Notes: generated by a model not told the origin, from the sequence alone. Counted from the first letter of the stretch, positions 53,583 through 62,937 are shown. The stretch is 64,000 nt of DNA from Sphingomonas prati (GCF_014643515.1 NZ_BMJP01000003.1:310001-374000); one strand, 5' to 3'. A program made the numbers and translations.

Positions 53583-54581
53583 GTGATCCGTAAACCCGAC
53601 GACACGGAGTTCCGTGAGCGCGACGTTGTTGCGGGGCTCCGCGATGCGCGCACGCTCACCGTCAAGGGGGTCCGAGGCATCGGTCGGGGCGCCGGCAGTC
53701 TGCTGAAATGGTGGCTGATCGTCATGTTCGGGTTCAGTTTCGTCATGTCGGTGCTGAGCCAGATCGAAGCGGCCGGCATCCTGGTGCTCATGGCCGGCGG
53801 CGTCGCGTGGTTCTGCTACGCTTGGCGAAAGCGCGCCCGCCGTCACGTCGATCTGCCGTCGTCACCCCATATGCGAACACCGCGCGCCGCGGGCGAGACG
53901 GGCGCGTTGTCCACCGGTCGCTACGATCTGTCGGTGGCCGAAGTCGGCCGCCGGGTCGCAAGGCTCGCGCTGTTCGCCGTGCTGCTGTTCCTTATGGCTT
54001 CGACCGTCTCTGCCATGGCGCCGCTCTGGCTCCTCGGCATTGTCGTGTTCGCGCTGGCGATCCTGACTGTCGCGCGGTTGTTCGGCGACCGGACCATGCT
54101 GCGTTTCGACGATCGGACCCTGACCGTTCGCGGATTGCTTGGCGAAGCCACGATGCGGTGGGACGACGTCGGCGACATGGTGATCCGCAAGGCATCGTTC
54201 CTGAGCCTGCCGACGCTCTTCTCGAGCGGCACGAGGCGTAACATCCAGGTGACCGCCCGGATCAACAGATTGGGCGGGCCGGAACGGCTCCTGATACCCT
54301 ATCCCTTGCTGGGCATCGGCGAGGACGGCCTTGTGGAGCTGTACGAGACTTTGACGACGGTTCTGGCCGGTGGCTCGCCGCCCGCGGTCGTCTCCGGCAC
54401 GGCCGACGTTGCTCCGACCGCTCCGAACGCGCGCGGGGACGACACGGCTTCCACGCCATTCGATCCGGACGGCAGCATCTCACGCTACTTGGCTGGACGC
54501 GACCAGGCTACGCTTATTCCCCGACAGGAGGTGACGAGTACCAGTCGGCCGATGTTCGGGCGCAAAACCATCCGGCACTGA
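53583..54581 (+). CDS. Hypothetical membrane protein downstream of PspA
   Basis: The 332-residue protein has hydrophobic segments near residues 38-60 (LLKWWLIVMFGFSFVMSVLS), 64-80 and two between about 125 and 165 (LFAVLLFLMASTVSAMAPLW, LLGIVVFALAILTVA). After them comes a soluble PH-like strand-rich part (MLRFDDRTLTVRGLLGEATM, then WDDVGDMVI) and a polar tail. No family is recognised with confidence. It begins at GTG 53583, one base after the PspA stop, so it is co-expressed and may anchor or recruit the PspA protein. That function is inferred only from position. Confidence 0.7.
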   Translation: MIRKPDDTEFRERDVVAGLRDARTLTVKGVRGIGRGAGSLLKWWLIVMFGFSFVMSVLSQIEAAGILVLMAGGVAWFCYAWRKRARRHVDLPSSPHMRTPRAAGETGALSTGRYDLSVAEVGRRVARLALFAVLLFLMASTVSAMAPLWLLGIVVFALAILTVARLFGDRTMLRFDDRTLTVRGLLGEATMRWDDVGDMVIRKASFLSLPTLFSSGTRRNIQVTARINRLGGPERLLIPYPLLGIGEDGLVELYETLTTVLAGGSPPAVVSGTADVAPTAPNARGDDTASTPFDPDGSISRYLAGRDQATLIPRQEVTSTSRPMFGRKTIRH

Positions 54582-54638
54582 TCGCAGATCAACCGCTTTC
54601 CGGAAGTGGACGCGTATTGATCATGGTCGGGCGACGGA

Positions 54639-55526
54639 TCAAACACGCATCGCCGCGACGAATGCGCGGAAAGCGGCCGTGGGTTGGCGGCGGCTGGGAT
54701 AATAAAGATGGTTCGGGGGCAGGACAGGTGCCCAGCCGGCCAGCACCTCGACCAGCGAGCCTTCCGCTAATTGCAGCGCGGCGTGCGGTAGCGGCAGACA
54801 GGTCACGCCCAGCCCCGCCAGCGCGGCGTCGCGCATCACGTCGATATCGTTGGTGATGAAGTCGCCGCGGACCGACCGCTCGGTCGTCCGGCCATCCCGC
54901 TCGAAGGCCCAACGGTGGACGACGCCGGACGACGTGTACCGGTAACATAGACAACGATGCGCGCCGAGGTCGTCGGGATCGACCGGTGCGACACGCCCGG
55001 CAAGATAGGCCGGCGCCGCGACGAACACGAGCGGGACCGGCGCGCTGATCCGTACCGATATCATGTCCGCCTGCAACGTCTGCGCATGCCGTATCCCGCA
55101 GTCGAAGCGATCGGCGACGATATCGACGAACCCGTCATCCACGACCAGCTCGACGGCAATATCAGGAAAGGCGCGCGCGAAGTCGGCAAGCCGCGGCAGG
55201 ATGGCATAGATCGCCGCCACCCGGTGCGCGCTGACCCGGATGCGACCCGCCGGTCGATCGCGCGCGCCGTCCAGATCCTCCAGCGCGCCCGCGACCGAGG
55301 CGATCGCCGGGCGCAACCTTAGCAACAGTTCCTCCCCCGCGGGTGTCGGCGCCAGCGACCGCGTCGTCCGGTCGAGCAGCCGAACGCCCAGCTTGGTCTC
55401 CAGCGACCGCATCGCATGGCTGAGCGCAGACGCCGACAGCCCGAGCCGCGTCGCCGCCCGCGCAAAGCTTCCGGCCTCGACGATCGCCTCGAACACCGCC
55501 AGGCCGGACCACAGATCACGATCCAC
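54639..55526 (-). CDS. LysR-family transcriptional regulator
   Basis: The 295-residue protein has the N-terminal winged HTH (AVFEAIVEAGSFARAATRLG, then LSASALSHAMRSLETKLGVR) and a LysR substrate-binding domain from about 90 (RPAGRIRVSAHRVAAIYAIL, ending GLGVTCLPLPHAALQLAEG). It begins at GTG 55526 and is divergent from the aldo/keto reductase gene, with 96 bp between them, the standard arrangement for a LysR protein controlling its neighbour. The effector is unknown. Confidence 0.9.
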   Translation of the reverse strand: MDRDLWSGLAVFEAIVEAGSFARAATRLGLSASALSHAMRSLETKLGVRLLDRTTRSLAPTPAGEELLLRLRPAIASVAGALEDLDGARDRPAGRIRVSAHRVAAIYAILPRLADFARAFPDIAVELVVDDGFVDIVADRFDCGIRHAQTLQADMISVRISAPVPLVFVAAPAYLAGRVAPVDPDDLGAHRCLCYRYTSSGVVHRWAFERDGRTTERSVRGDFITNDIDVMRDAALAGLGVTCLPLPHAALQLAEGSLVEVLAGWAPVLPPNHLYYPSRRQPTAAFRAFVAAMRV

Positions 55527-55622
55527 TGCTGAACATCCTTCAGTGACCCATGCGCCGCAGACCGTCTAATCCCGGTGCCGCTTCGCGTCCATCTGAAGGG
55601 TGACACAACGCAGGATCCGACC

Positions 55623-56726
55623 ATGAACCTCGACACCTACCGCCCGCTCGGCCGCTCCGGCCTGCTCGTCAGCCCACTGGCGCTCGGCACAATGACCTTC
55701 GGCACACCGCGCTGGGGCCTGGACGAGGCCGGCAGCCGCGCCGTGTTCGATCGCTACACCGACCTCGGCGGTAATTTCGTCGACACCGCCGACGTCTATG
55801 CCGGCGGCCGATCGGAGGAGATGGTCGGCGCGTTCGTCGCCGCGCAATCGTCGCGCGACCGGATCGTCATCGCGACCAAGTCCGGCTTCGCCACCGGCCG
55901 CGGCTATCATGCCGGCGGCCACGGCGCGCGCCACGTCCTGGCCTCCGTCGATGCATCGCTTCGCCGGCTCCGCACGGACTTCATCGACCTCCATTGGGTG
56001 CATGTCTGGGACGGCGTCACGCCGGCCGAGGAACTGTTGCGGACCATGACCAGCCTCGTCGCATCGGGCAAGATCCGCTACTGGGGCCTCTCCAACAGCC
56101 CCGCCTGGTATGTCGCCGAACTCGCTACGCTGGCGCGGGTCCGCGGCGATCCGGCGCCGATCGGCCTGCAATATTTCTACTCGCTGGTGGAGCGCGGGGT
56201 GGAGGCCGAACATCTACCGCTCGCCCGGTCGGCGGGCATGGGCCTCGTCCCCTGGAGCCCGCTCGCCTACGGCCTGCTGACCGGCAAGTACGACCGCGCG
56301 ACCGTCGAGGCGGGGCCCAAGCGCGCGGGCGGCGTCCCTAACCAGGCCGGACAGGCCGACGCGGCGCGGCCCGCCGACGACAAGCGTCTGGACGGCGACA
56401 ACCCGTTCGGCGACACGCTATTTACCGACCGCAACTGGCAGATCCTCGATGTGTTGAACGGCGTTGCCGCGGCGATCGACGAGACACCGGCGCGCGTGGC
56501 GCTGGCCTGGGTCGTCGGGCGGCCGGGCGTCGCATCGACCCTGATGGGGGTAAGCCGGCCGGAGCAGGTCACCGACAACGTCGCTGCGCTTGGTCTAGAA
56601 CTTCCGCCGGAACACCGTGCCGCGCTCGACGCGGTCAGTGGTGACAATCTACCGTTCCTTTACGGCCTGTTCGAACAGGCCGCACGCAACCAGATCGTCT
56701 TCGGCGGCGGCGATGTTCGGACCTGA
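55623..56726 (+). CDS. Aldo/keto reductase
   Basis: The protein has 367 residues. It begins MNLDTYRPLGRSGLLVSPLA and carries the TIM-barrel catalytic set: D in NFVDTADVYAGGRSEE, the Tyr of VYAG, K in IATKSGF, and H in IDLHWVHVWD. The C-terminal cofactor segment VGRPGVASTLMGVSRPEQV fits NADPH binding. It reduces aldehydes or ketones; the substrate is unknown. ATG 55623 has AGGA eight bases upstream. It is divergent from a LysR gene that probably controls it. Confidence 0.9.
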   Translation: MNLDTYRPLGRSGLLVSPLALGTMTFGTPRWGLDEAGSRAVFDRYTDLGGNFVDTADVYAGGRSEEMVGAFVAAQSSRDRIVIATKSGFATGRGYHAGGHGARHVLASVDASLRRLRTDFIDLHWVHVWDGVTPAEELLRTMTSLVASGKIRYWGLSNSPAWYVAELATLARVRGDPAPIGLQYFYSLVERGVEAEHLPLARSAGMGLVPWSPLAYGLLTGKYDRATVEAGPKRAGGVPNQAGQADAARPADDKRLDGDNPFGDTLFTDRNWQILDVLNGVAAAIDETPARVALAWVVGRPGVASTLMGVSRPEQVTDNVAALGLELPPEHRAALDAVSGDNLPFLYGLFEQAARNQIVFGGGDVRT

Positions 56727-56923
56727 GACGCGTCGGGCTCCTGCCCGGAAAGCGGAACCGAATGGTCGTCGTCCGGCCTTCTGCGTTGCAGACCTCCCCA
56801 ATCTCAGTCCATCTCCAGGACTGCAAGTGGCGGTTCGTGAAAGCGGCCTTCGGGCAACATGGTACTGCCGTCATTATTCCAGCTGGTTGGCAACGACATC
56901 ACGGGGCGGCACGTTCGTTCCTC

Positions 56924-57475
56924 ATGCCAGCAGATCCAGATCAAACCGCGACCATCATTACCAGCCGGGCGATCCGCGTCGGTCATGAGGAGGACTTTGA
57001 ACGGTGGGTCTCTGAGCTGAACCGCCTCGCACGAACCGCGCCCGGCTATCGGGCCGCGATTCGACTTGGTCAAACTGCCGGGTTCCAGCATCTGCTGTTC
57101 CGTTTTGACGATCAGGACGCGGCCGAGGCATGGCAGGCCGACAAGACCATCCGCGCTCATGTCGCCGTTGCCGACGGCTATTCTACTGCGCTTCGGCAAA
57201 TGAGCAAAGGCGATGGGGTCGCTTTCGAGTTGCCCAGCGATGCGAGCGCAAGCAAATGGAAACGCTTTGTGACGACATGGCTGACGGTTTTTCCGGTCCT
57301 GCTTGTGATCAGCCTGGCGGTCCGCACAGTGTTGAAGGATGCGCCGCTCCCGCTCCAGCTTCTACCGTCGTCGTTGATACTTACAGCGACGTTGCAATGG
57401 ATCATCCTGCCGCGCCTGCAACGATACACCCGCTTCTGGTTGCTGCAGGACGGGTCTGGGCGACTACAGACCTGA
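56924..57475 (+). CDS. Membrane protein with antibiotic-biosynthesis-monooxygenase (ABM) domain
   Basis: The 183-residue protein has an N-terminal dimeric ferredoxin-like ABM domain (ATIITSRAIRVGHEEDFERW, HLLFRFDDQDAAEAWQ), then two C-terminal helices (WLTVFPVLLVISLAVRTVL and LLPSSLILTATLQWIILPRL). Proteins of this layout are widespread and mostly uncharacterised; monooxygenase activity is not assured. ATG 56924 gives the expected start. The frame is open upstream to 56762 but that part is not domain-like, and no strong ribosome-binding site is seen. The gene lies about 200 bp after the aldo/keto reductase in the same direction. Confidence 0.78.
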   Translation: MPADPDQTATIITSRAIRVGHEEDFERWVSELNRLARTAPGYRAAIRLGQTAGFQHLLFRFDDQDAAEAWQADKTIRAHVAVADGYSTALRQMSKGDGVAFELPSDASASKWKRFVTTWLTVFPVLLVISLAVRTVLKDAPLPLQLLPSSLILTATLQWIILPRLQRYTRFWLLQDGSGRLQT

Positions 57476-57730
57476 TTAGCAGGAGATAGGACTAAGAAAA
57501 TCCGGCCCGATCTACCTTCCAATTTCCATCGATAAGCTTTTCAACGGTCGGCTTAAATCAAAGGTCGGCATTCATCCTCTCCTCATAATGATCGCGACGC
57601 GTCAACCCCTCAGTCTTGCCATAGTATCGGGTAGCGGCGGGTCGCCTCCGAACAGACCGGGCGGATCGAGCCGGCCGTCTGGCACCGAATTTAGGTGCAA
57701 CCGCCCGACTGTAACGCGATAGTTCGGAGG

Positions 57731-58630
57731 ATGCACCGCCCCCGGATCACGACCCGTCAGCTCAGTTACCTGGCGGCCCTTGCCGAAACGGCAAGCTTCA
57801 CCCGCGCGGCCGAACGCCTGGGCATATCGCAGCCGTCGCTATCGCAGCAGATCCGCAGCCTGGAACTGGTCATCGGGGCGCCGCTGGTCGAGCGGAGCGG
57901 CCCGGCCATCCTGACCCCGCTGGGTCGCGAGGCGTTGAAGGGGGCGAAGCGGATCCTGCTCGACCTGACGGAGCTGGAGGCGATCCGCGCGGCATCCGAG
58001 GACGCGCTGGTCGGCACGATCCGGCTCGGCGTGTCGCCGACGCTGGGCGCGTATCTGTTGCCAAGCCTCGTCGCCCGACTGCACCGCGAACATCCGACGT
58101 TGCGCGTGCATATCCGCGAGGGATTGCCGGCCCTGCTGACGAGCGGGCTCGCCGCCGGCGACCATGACCTGATCCTGCTGCAGTTGCCGGTCGTCGGCCG
58201 TGCGTTTCACACCGAACGGCTGTTCCGCGACGCGCTCTGGCTGGCGATGGCGACCGATCATCCGCTGTGCGCGAAATCGGCGATCGCGGCGAGCGACCTG
58301 CAGGGCCAGAACCTGCTGACGCTGGTGCCGGAGTATCGGCTCGCGGAACAGGTCGCGGCGATCGCGGTCGATGTCGGGGCGAACATGCTGAACGATTACG
58401 AAGGCACGAGCCTGGACGCCATCCGCCAGATGGCCGGCATGGGAATGGGCCTCGCACTGCTGCCCGAACTCTACGTCCGGCAGGAGGTGCGCGACGGCGA
58501 CGACGTGGTCGTGCGGCCGATCAAGGGTGGGCGTTATTACCGCGAGATCGGCCTGTTGTGGCGGATCGGCGCGGGTCGGGCACCCGCCTACCAGCTGATC
58601 GCGGACATGCTGCGCGCCGTGGCGCCATAG
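57731..58630 (+). CDS. OxyR-like LysR-family regulator lacking the redox cysteines
   Basis: The 299-residue protein has an HTH (LSYLAALAETASFTRAAERL, then GISQPSLSQQIRSLE) and a substrate-binding domain (GTIRLGVSPTLGAYLLPSLV) most like the OxyR subfamily. In OxyR the redox disulfide lies in the region after 'DHPL'; here it reads HPLCAKSAIAASDLQGQN, then LLTLVPEYRLAEQVAAIAV, without the C199/C208-type pair. Peroxide sensing by that disulfide is therefore unlikely. ATG 57731 has GGAGG almost touching it; GTG 57695 is an alternative. The export operon begins 85 bp downstream in the same direction and may be under its control. Confidence 0.85.
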   Translation: MHRPRITTRQLSYLAALAETASFTRAAERLGISQPSLSQQIRSLELVIGAPLVERSGPAILTPLGREALKGAKRILLDLTELEAIRAASEDALVGTIRLGVSPTLGAYLLPSLVARLHREHPTLRVHIREGLPALLTSGLAAGDHDLILLQLPVVGRAFHTERLFRDALWLAMATDHPLCAKSAIAASDLQGQNLLTLVPEYRLAEQVAAIAVDVGANMLNDYEGTSLDAIRQMAGMGMGLALLPELYVRQEVRDGDDVVVRPIKGGRYYREIGLLWRIGAGRAPAYQLIADMLRAVAP

Positions 58631-58715
58631 GATAATCCTATCAGGAGAATAGTCCGCACTATATTGTGTCAATGACGTGGATCGTCGATTGATGGCATCG
58701 TTGCAATGATGGTGG

Positions 58716-60416
58716 ATGGCGCAAGTGGCAGGCGAACGGCTCGGATGGCGTGAGGCAATCGGCTGGCTCGGCCAGATCGTCGGCCCCGACATGCCCTACA
58801 TACGCCTCGCGGCGGTGTACGGCGTCGCGATCAGCCTCCTGTCGCTGGCGACCCCGATCTCGGTCCAGCTGCTGATCAACAATGTCGCCAACACCGCGCT
58901 GCCGGCGCCGCTCTGGACGCTGGCCGGGCTGCTGCTCCTGCTGCTGCTGTTCGTCGCCGGGCTCAGCGCGATGCGGTTCTGGATCATGGCGTTGTTCGAG
59001 CGGCACGTCTTCGCGCGGGTCGTGTCCGAAGTGACGACGCGCGCGATCCACGCGCAGAACCCGTTCTTTGCCGATCAGAGCCGCGGCGATCTGTTCAACC
59101 GCTATTTCGACCTCGTCGTCGTGCAGAAGGCAGTGCCGAGCCTGATCATCGGCGGGTTCACGATCCTGTTGCAGTCTGCGGTCGGGCTGGTCGTCACCAG
59201 TTTCTACCATCCGTTCTTCCTGGCGTTCAACGCGCTCCTGGTGGTGCTCGTCCTGGCGATCTGGCTGATCTGGTCGCGCGGGTCGATCCGGTCGGCGGTC
59301 GCGCTCAGCCACGCCAAGCACGACGCCGCGCGGTGGCTGGAGAGCGTCGGCGCGTCGAACGGCTTCTACAAATCGAGCCGTCATCTCGATTTCGCGATGG
59401 ACCGGTCCGAGGCCGTGACGGCGACCTATGTCGATCGGCACCGGCGCTATTTCCGCTACACCTTCGCGCAGACCGTCGCCTTCCTGCTGCTCTACGCCTT
59501 TGCCAGTGCCGCGCTGCTGGCGCTGGGCGGAAGCCTCATCCTGCGCGGGGAACTGTCGATCGGGCAACTGGTCGCTGCAGAACTGATCCTGAGCGGCGTG
59601 TTCTACGGCATCTCGCAACTCGGCTGGTATCTCGACACGCTGTACGACCTCGTCGCGAGTGCCGAGGAGCTGTCGTTGCTGTTCGCGGTGCCGCAGGAGC
59701 CGCCGGTCGCCCGCGCGGGCCAAGCCCCCGTCGACGGGGCCGTCCAGCTGTCCGGGGTCGAGGTCGAGCAGGCGCGTTTCGACTTCACGCTGGCGGCCGG
59801 CGAGCAGCTCGTCACGCTGTCCGACGGGGGTGCCGAGCGGCTGCTCGCGATGGTGCTGAAGCGCCACATCATTCCGGAGCGCGGGCTCGTCACGGTCGGC
59901 AATGCCGACATGGCGACGTTCGACAGCTACCGCCTGCGGTCCGAGATCATGGTGCTCGACCGCCCGAGCATCGTCGAGGTCACGATCCGCGAATATCTGA
60001 CGCTGGCCGACAACGGTTCGATGCCCGGAACGGTGCTGGACGCCCTCACCACGGTCGGCCTGCGCAACACCATCGCGCGGCTGCCGCTCGGGCTTGATAC
60101 GCCGCTGGCCGCATCGGGTTTCCCGCTGTCGATCGCGGAGGTGATCGCGTTGAAGCTGGCGAAGGCGCTGCTGGTCCGTCCCCGCGTGCTCATGCTGTCG
60201 CAACTGTTCGATCTGGTTCCGGCCGATCGGCTCGCCAACGTGCTGCGCCAGTTGAAGGCCGCCCAGACCACCACCCTGCTGTGCACCGGCCGGCCTGAGG
60301 ACATCAGCCTCGACGGCTGGTTCCAGCTCGACCTGCGCCAGCAACGACGGTTCGACACGCGCGAGGCGTTGATCGCTGCCATGCGGAAGGAGGCGAACGA
60401 TGCCGTCACTGTCTGA
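58716..60416 (+). CDS. ABC exporter-type membrane protein with a degenerate nucleotide-binding domain
   Basis: The protein has 566 residues. Residues about 15-310 form a six-helix ABC exporter membrane domain (YGVAISLLSLATPISVQLLI, TFAQTVAFLLLYAFASAALL). The rest aligns in outline with an ABC ATPase but every motif is gone. The Walker A place reads LSDGGAERLLAM (about 368-379), the Q-loop VLDRPSI, the signature PLSIAEVIALKLAKALL, Walker B VLMLSQLFDLV (about 491-501), and the H-loop LLCTGRPEDI. ATP hydrolysis is therefore unlikely. It is the first gene of an operon with an HlyD-like adaptor and a TolC-like channel, so it fills the inner-membrane slot of a type I secretion-like system. No ATPase gene adjoins it. 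GGTGG is very close to ATG 58716. Confidence 0.82.
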   Translation: MAQVAGERLGWREAIGWLGQIVGPDMPYIRLAAVYGVAISLLSLATPISVQLLINNVANTALPAPLWTLAGLLLLLLLFVAGLSAMRFWIMALFERHVFARVVSEVTTRAIHAQNPFFADQSRGDLFNRYFDLVVVQKAVPSLIIGGFTILLQSAVGLVVTSFYHPFFLAFNALLVVLVLAIWLIWSRGSIRSAVALSHAKHDAARWLESVGASNGFYKSSRHLDFAMDRSEAVTATYVDRHRRYFRYTFAQTVAFLLLYAFASAALLALGGSLILRGELSIGQLVAAELILSGVFYGISQLGWYLDTLYDLVASAEELSLLFAVPQEPPVARAGQAPVDGAVQLSGVEVEQARFDFTLAAGEQLVTLSDGGAERLLAMVLKRHIIPERGLVTVGNADMATFDSYRLRSEIMVLDRPSIVEVTIREYLTLADNGSMPGTVLDALTTVGLRNTIARLPLGLDTPLAASGFPLSIAEVIALKLAKALLVRPRVLMLSQLFDLVPADRLANVLRQLKAAQTTTLLCTGRPEDISLDGWFQLDLRQQRRFDTREALIAAMRKEANDAVTV

Positions 60417-61479
60417 TCGCCCCGTGCATTTCACCACCCTGGCGGCGATGCGGCCGCCCCGCGTCGCGACCGCGCTGGCTTGGATGCTGCTGATCGGCGT
60501 TTCGACCGCGGGCGCGATCATGGCGCTGGTCCCCTGGGTGCAGACCGCGAGCGGCACCGGCCAGGTCGTCGCGCTCGACCCCGACGATCGGCAGCAGCAG
60601 GTCACCGCGTTCGTGCCCGGCCGGGTCGAGCGCTGGTATGTCCATGACGGCCAGCACGTCGCCAAAGGCGATCCGATCGCGCGCGTTGTCGATCTCGACC
60701 CCGACCTGTTGTCCCGCCTTCGGGCCGAACGCGCGCAGGTCGAGGCGGAGATCGCCGCCGTGCAGCAGAGCCGGGCCGTCGCGGGGATCGACGTGTCGCG
60801 CACCGCACAGCTGTTCGCCGAAGGGCTGGCCGCACGGCGCGATTACGAGCAGACCCAGATCAAGGTCGCGGATGCGGGTGCCAAACTCGCCGAGGCGCGG
60901 GCGAAGCTCAACCGGATCGACATCCAGCTCAACCGCCAGTCCGCTCAGATGGTCCGCGCACCCCGCGACGGTCGTGTTCAGCAACTGAACGCGGCGACCG
61001 GCGGCGCGATGGTTTCGCCGGGCACGGTATTGGCCGTCATCGCGCCCGAGCGCGTCGAACGCGCGGTCGAGCTGTTCATCGACGGACGCGACGTGCCGCT
61101 GCTGCGCGCCGGCCGACCGGTCCGGCTGGAATTCGAAGGCTGGCCGGCGATCCAGTTCAGCGGCTGGCCGTCGGTCGCGCAAGGCATGTTCGACGGCCGT
61201 GTCCGCACGATCGATCCCAATGCCGCGACCGACGGGCTATTCCGCATCCTGGTGGAACCGCAACCGGGGAAACCGGCCTGGCCCGCCCGCGAATTCGCTC
61301 GCCCCGGCGGCAAGGTGCGCGGGTGGGTTCAGGGCGAGACGGTGCTGGTCGGCTACGAACTGTGGCGACAGCTCAACGATTTCCCGCTGGAGTTCGGGCG
61401 CCGCCCGGCCGCACCCGTGAACGGGGATGCCAAGGCTGCGGCACCGAAGGCGACTGAAGACGAGGGAGCGAAGAAATGA
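60400..61479 (+). CDS. HlyD-family periplasmic adaptor
   Basis: The 359-residue protein has one N-terminal membrane helix (TALAWMLLIGVSTAGAIMAL), then a split biotinyl-lipoyl half (FVPGRVERWYVHDGQHVAKG), a helical hairpin (LRAERAQVEAEIAAVQQSRA and ARRDYEQTQIKVADAGAKLA), the second half (RAPRDGRVQQL) and a beta-barrel end. It links an inner-membrane transporter to an outer-membrane channel. ATG 60400 has AAGGAGG six bases upstream and lies 17 bp inside the ABC-like gene; its own stop overlaps the TolC gene as ATGA. The Lys/Ala-rich tail is unusual but short. Confidence 0.9.
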   Translation: MPSLSDRPVHFTTLAAMRPPRVATALAWMLLIGVSTAGAIMALVPWVQTASGTGQVVALDPDDRQQQVTAFVPGRVERWYVHDGQHVAKGDPIARVVDLDPDLLSRLRAERAQVEAEIAAVQQSRAVAGIDVSRTAQLFAEGLAARRDYEQTQIKVADAGAKLAEARAKLNRIDIQLNRQSAQMVRAPRDGRVQQLNAATGGAMVSPGTVLAVIAPERVERAVELFIDGRDVPLLRAGRPVRLEFEGWPAIQFSGWPSVAQGMFDGRVRTIDPNAATDGLFRILVEPQPGKPAWPAREFARPGGKVRGWVQGETVLVGYELWRQLNDFPLEFGRRPAAPVNGDAKAAAPKATEDEGAKK

Positions 61480-62915
61480 TCCGCCTCCTGCTCGGTTCGC
61501 TCGTCGCGCTGTCCCCGCTCGCCGTCGCCGCGCAGCGACCCCCGCGCGTGCCGGTCGTGCGTTCGCCCGAGGTGAGCCCCCTTACGCTGGACGAGGTGCT
61601 GCGCTCCTCCGCCCGGTCCGCGCCGCAGATCGTCGAGGCTCTGGCGCGCGTCCGGCAGGCGGAAGGTCGTTCGCTCTCGGCGGACGGGGCGTTCGACACG
61701 GTGTTCGATGTCGACAGCAAGTCGCGGGTCGCGGGCTATTATGACGGCACCGTGATCGAAGGGCGCGCGACCCGCCCGCTGACCGGCAACGGCGGCTACG
61801 TCTACGGCAATTACCGCGCATCGCGTGGCACGTTCCCGGTCTACGAAGACCAGGCCTATACCAACCGCGCGGGCGAGGCGAAGGTCGGTGCCTTGTTCGC
61901 GCTGCTCCGCGACCGGGTCATCGACGAACGCCGCACGCGCCGGACGCTGGCCGGCGCCGATATCGACGTCGCCAAGTTCGAAGGCGAGATGGTCGCAATC
62001 GGTGTGCAGCGGCGCGCGGTCGACGCCTATCAGGCCTGGGTCGCGGCGGGATTGCGGCTGCGTGCCTACCGCGAACTGCTGGACCTTGCCGAGCGTCGCC
62101 GCGGCGCCATCGGCCGGCTGGTCGCGCTCGGTGCCCGGCCCGAAATCCTGCTGACCGAGAACGACCAGAATCTCGTTCGACGTCGCGCGCTGGTCGTCCG
62201 GGCGGAGCAGGATCTCGCGACCGCCGCCAATACGCTGTCGCTTTACCTGCGCGATGGCGATGGCGCACCGCTCCTCGTCTCGGCCGACCGGCTTCCGCCC
62301 GACGCGACGCCGCTTGCGGGTCTCCCGACCGCCTCGCCGATCGCGGCGGCCATCTCGCGGCCCGACTACCGCGCGATCCTGACGCGGATCGACCAGTCGA
62401 CCGCGCGGCTCATGCTCGCCGAAAACGAACTGTCGCCACGGCTCGACCTGCGCGGCGACGTCGGCAAGGACATCGGCGCCGTCGGCCTGGGCGGCCCGAC
62501 GCGCACACCGCTCGAGGCCACGATCGGGTTCCGCTTCAGCGTGCCGTTGCAGAACCGCGCCGCCAAGGGCCGCGTCGCCGAAGCGCGTGCCGAGATCGAC
62601 GCCCTGAACCAGCGCAGCCGCTTCCTGCGCGACCAGATTGCCGTGGAGGTCGACGGGATCGTCATCGCGGTCGATGCGAGCGAGCGGCTGGCCACGATCG
62701 CGGACGAGGAACGCCGCCTGGCCGACCGCCTCGCTGCGGCGGAACGGCGACGCTTCGAACTCGGATCCGGCGACTTCTTCCTGGTCAATCAACGCGAAGA
62801 GACCGCAACCGACGCCCGTGTCCGGCTGATCGACGCGCAGGCCCGGATCGCCTCCGCCCGCGCCGAACTCGCCGCCGCGACCGCCGATCGTGCGTCGTTG
62901 CGGCTGGAAAGGTAA
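61476..62915 (+). CDS. TolC-family outer-membrane channel protein
   Basis: The 479-residue protein has a signal peptide (MIRLLLGSLVALSPLAVAAQ) and two OEP repeats: the first near 30-250 (TLDEVLRSSARSAPQIVEAL), the second from about 280 (PDYRAILTRIDQSTARLMLA, then EATIGFRFSVPLQNRAAKGR). The long helices form the periplasmic tunnel. It completes a tripartite exporter with the adaptor and the degenerate ABC protein. ATG 61476 overlaps the adaptor stop (ATGA). The exported substrate is unknown, because no toxin, bacteriocin or RTX gene adjoins the operon. Confidence 0.9.
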   Translation: MIRLLLGSLVALSPLAVAAQRPPRVPVVRSPEVSPLTLDEVLRSSARSAPQIVEALARVRQAEGRSLSADGAFDTVFDVDSKSRVAGYYDGTVIEGRATRPLTGNGGYVYGNYRASRGTFPVYEDQAYTNRAGEAKVGALFALLRDRVIDERRTRRTLAGADIDVAKFEGEMVAIGVQRRAVDAYQAWVAAGLRLRAYRELLDLAERRRGAIGRLVALGARPEILLTENDQNLVRRRALVVRAEQDLATAANTLSLYLRDGDGAPLLVSADRLPPDATPLAGLPTASPIAAAISRPDYRAILTRIDQSTARLMLAENELSPRLDLRGDVGKDIGAVGLGGPTRTPLEATIGFRFSVPLQNRAAKGRVAEARAEIDALNQRSRFLRDQIAVEVDGIVIAVDASERLATIADEERRLADRLAAAERRRFELGSGDFFLVNQREETATDARVRLIDAQARIASARAELAAATADRASLRLER

Positions 62916-62937
62916 AATCAGGAGAGTACGCTTGGTT

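Noticed and set aside
58659-60803. 714-residue open frame antisense to the ABC-like gene
   Set aside because: It runs through two well-supported genes on the plus strand and has shadow composition.
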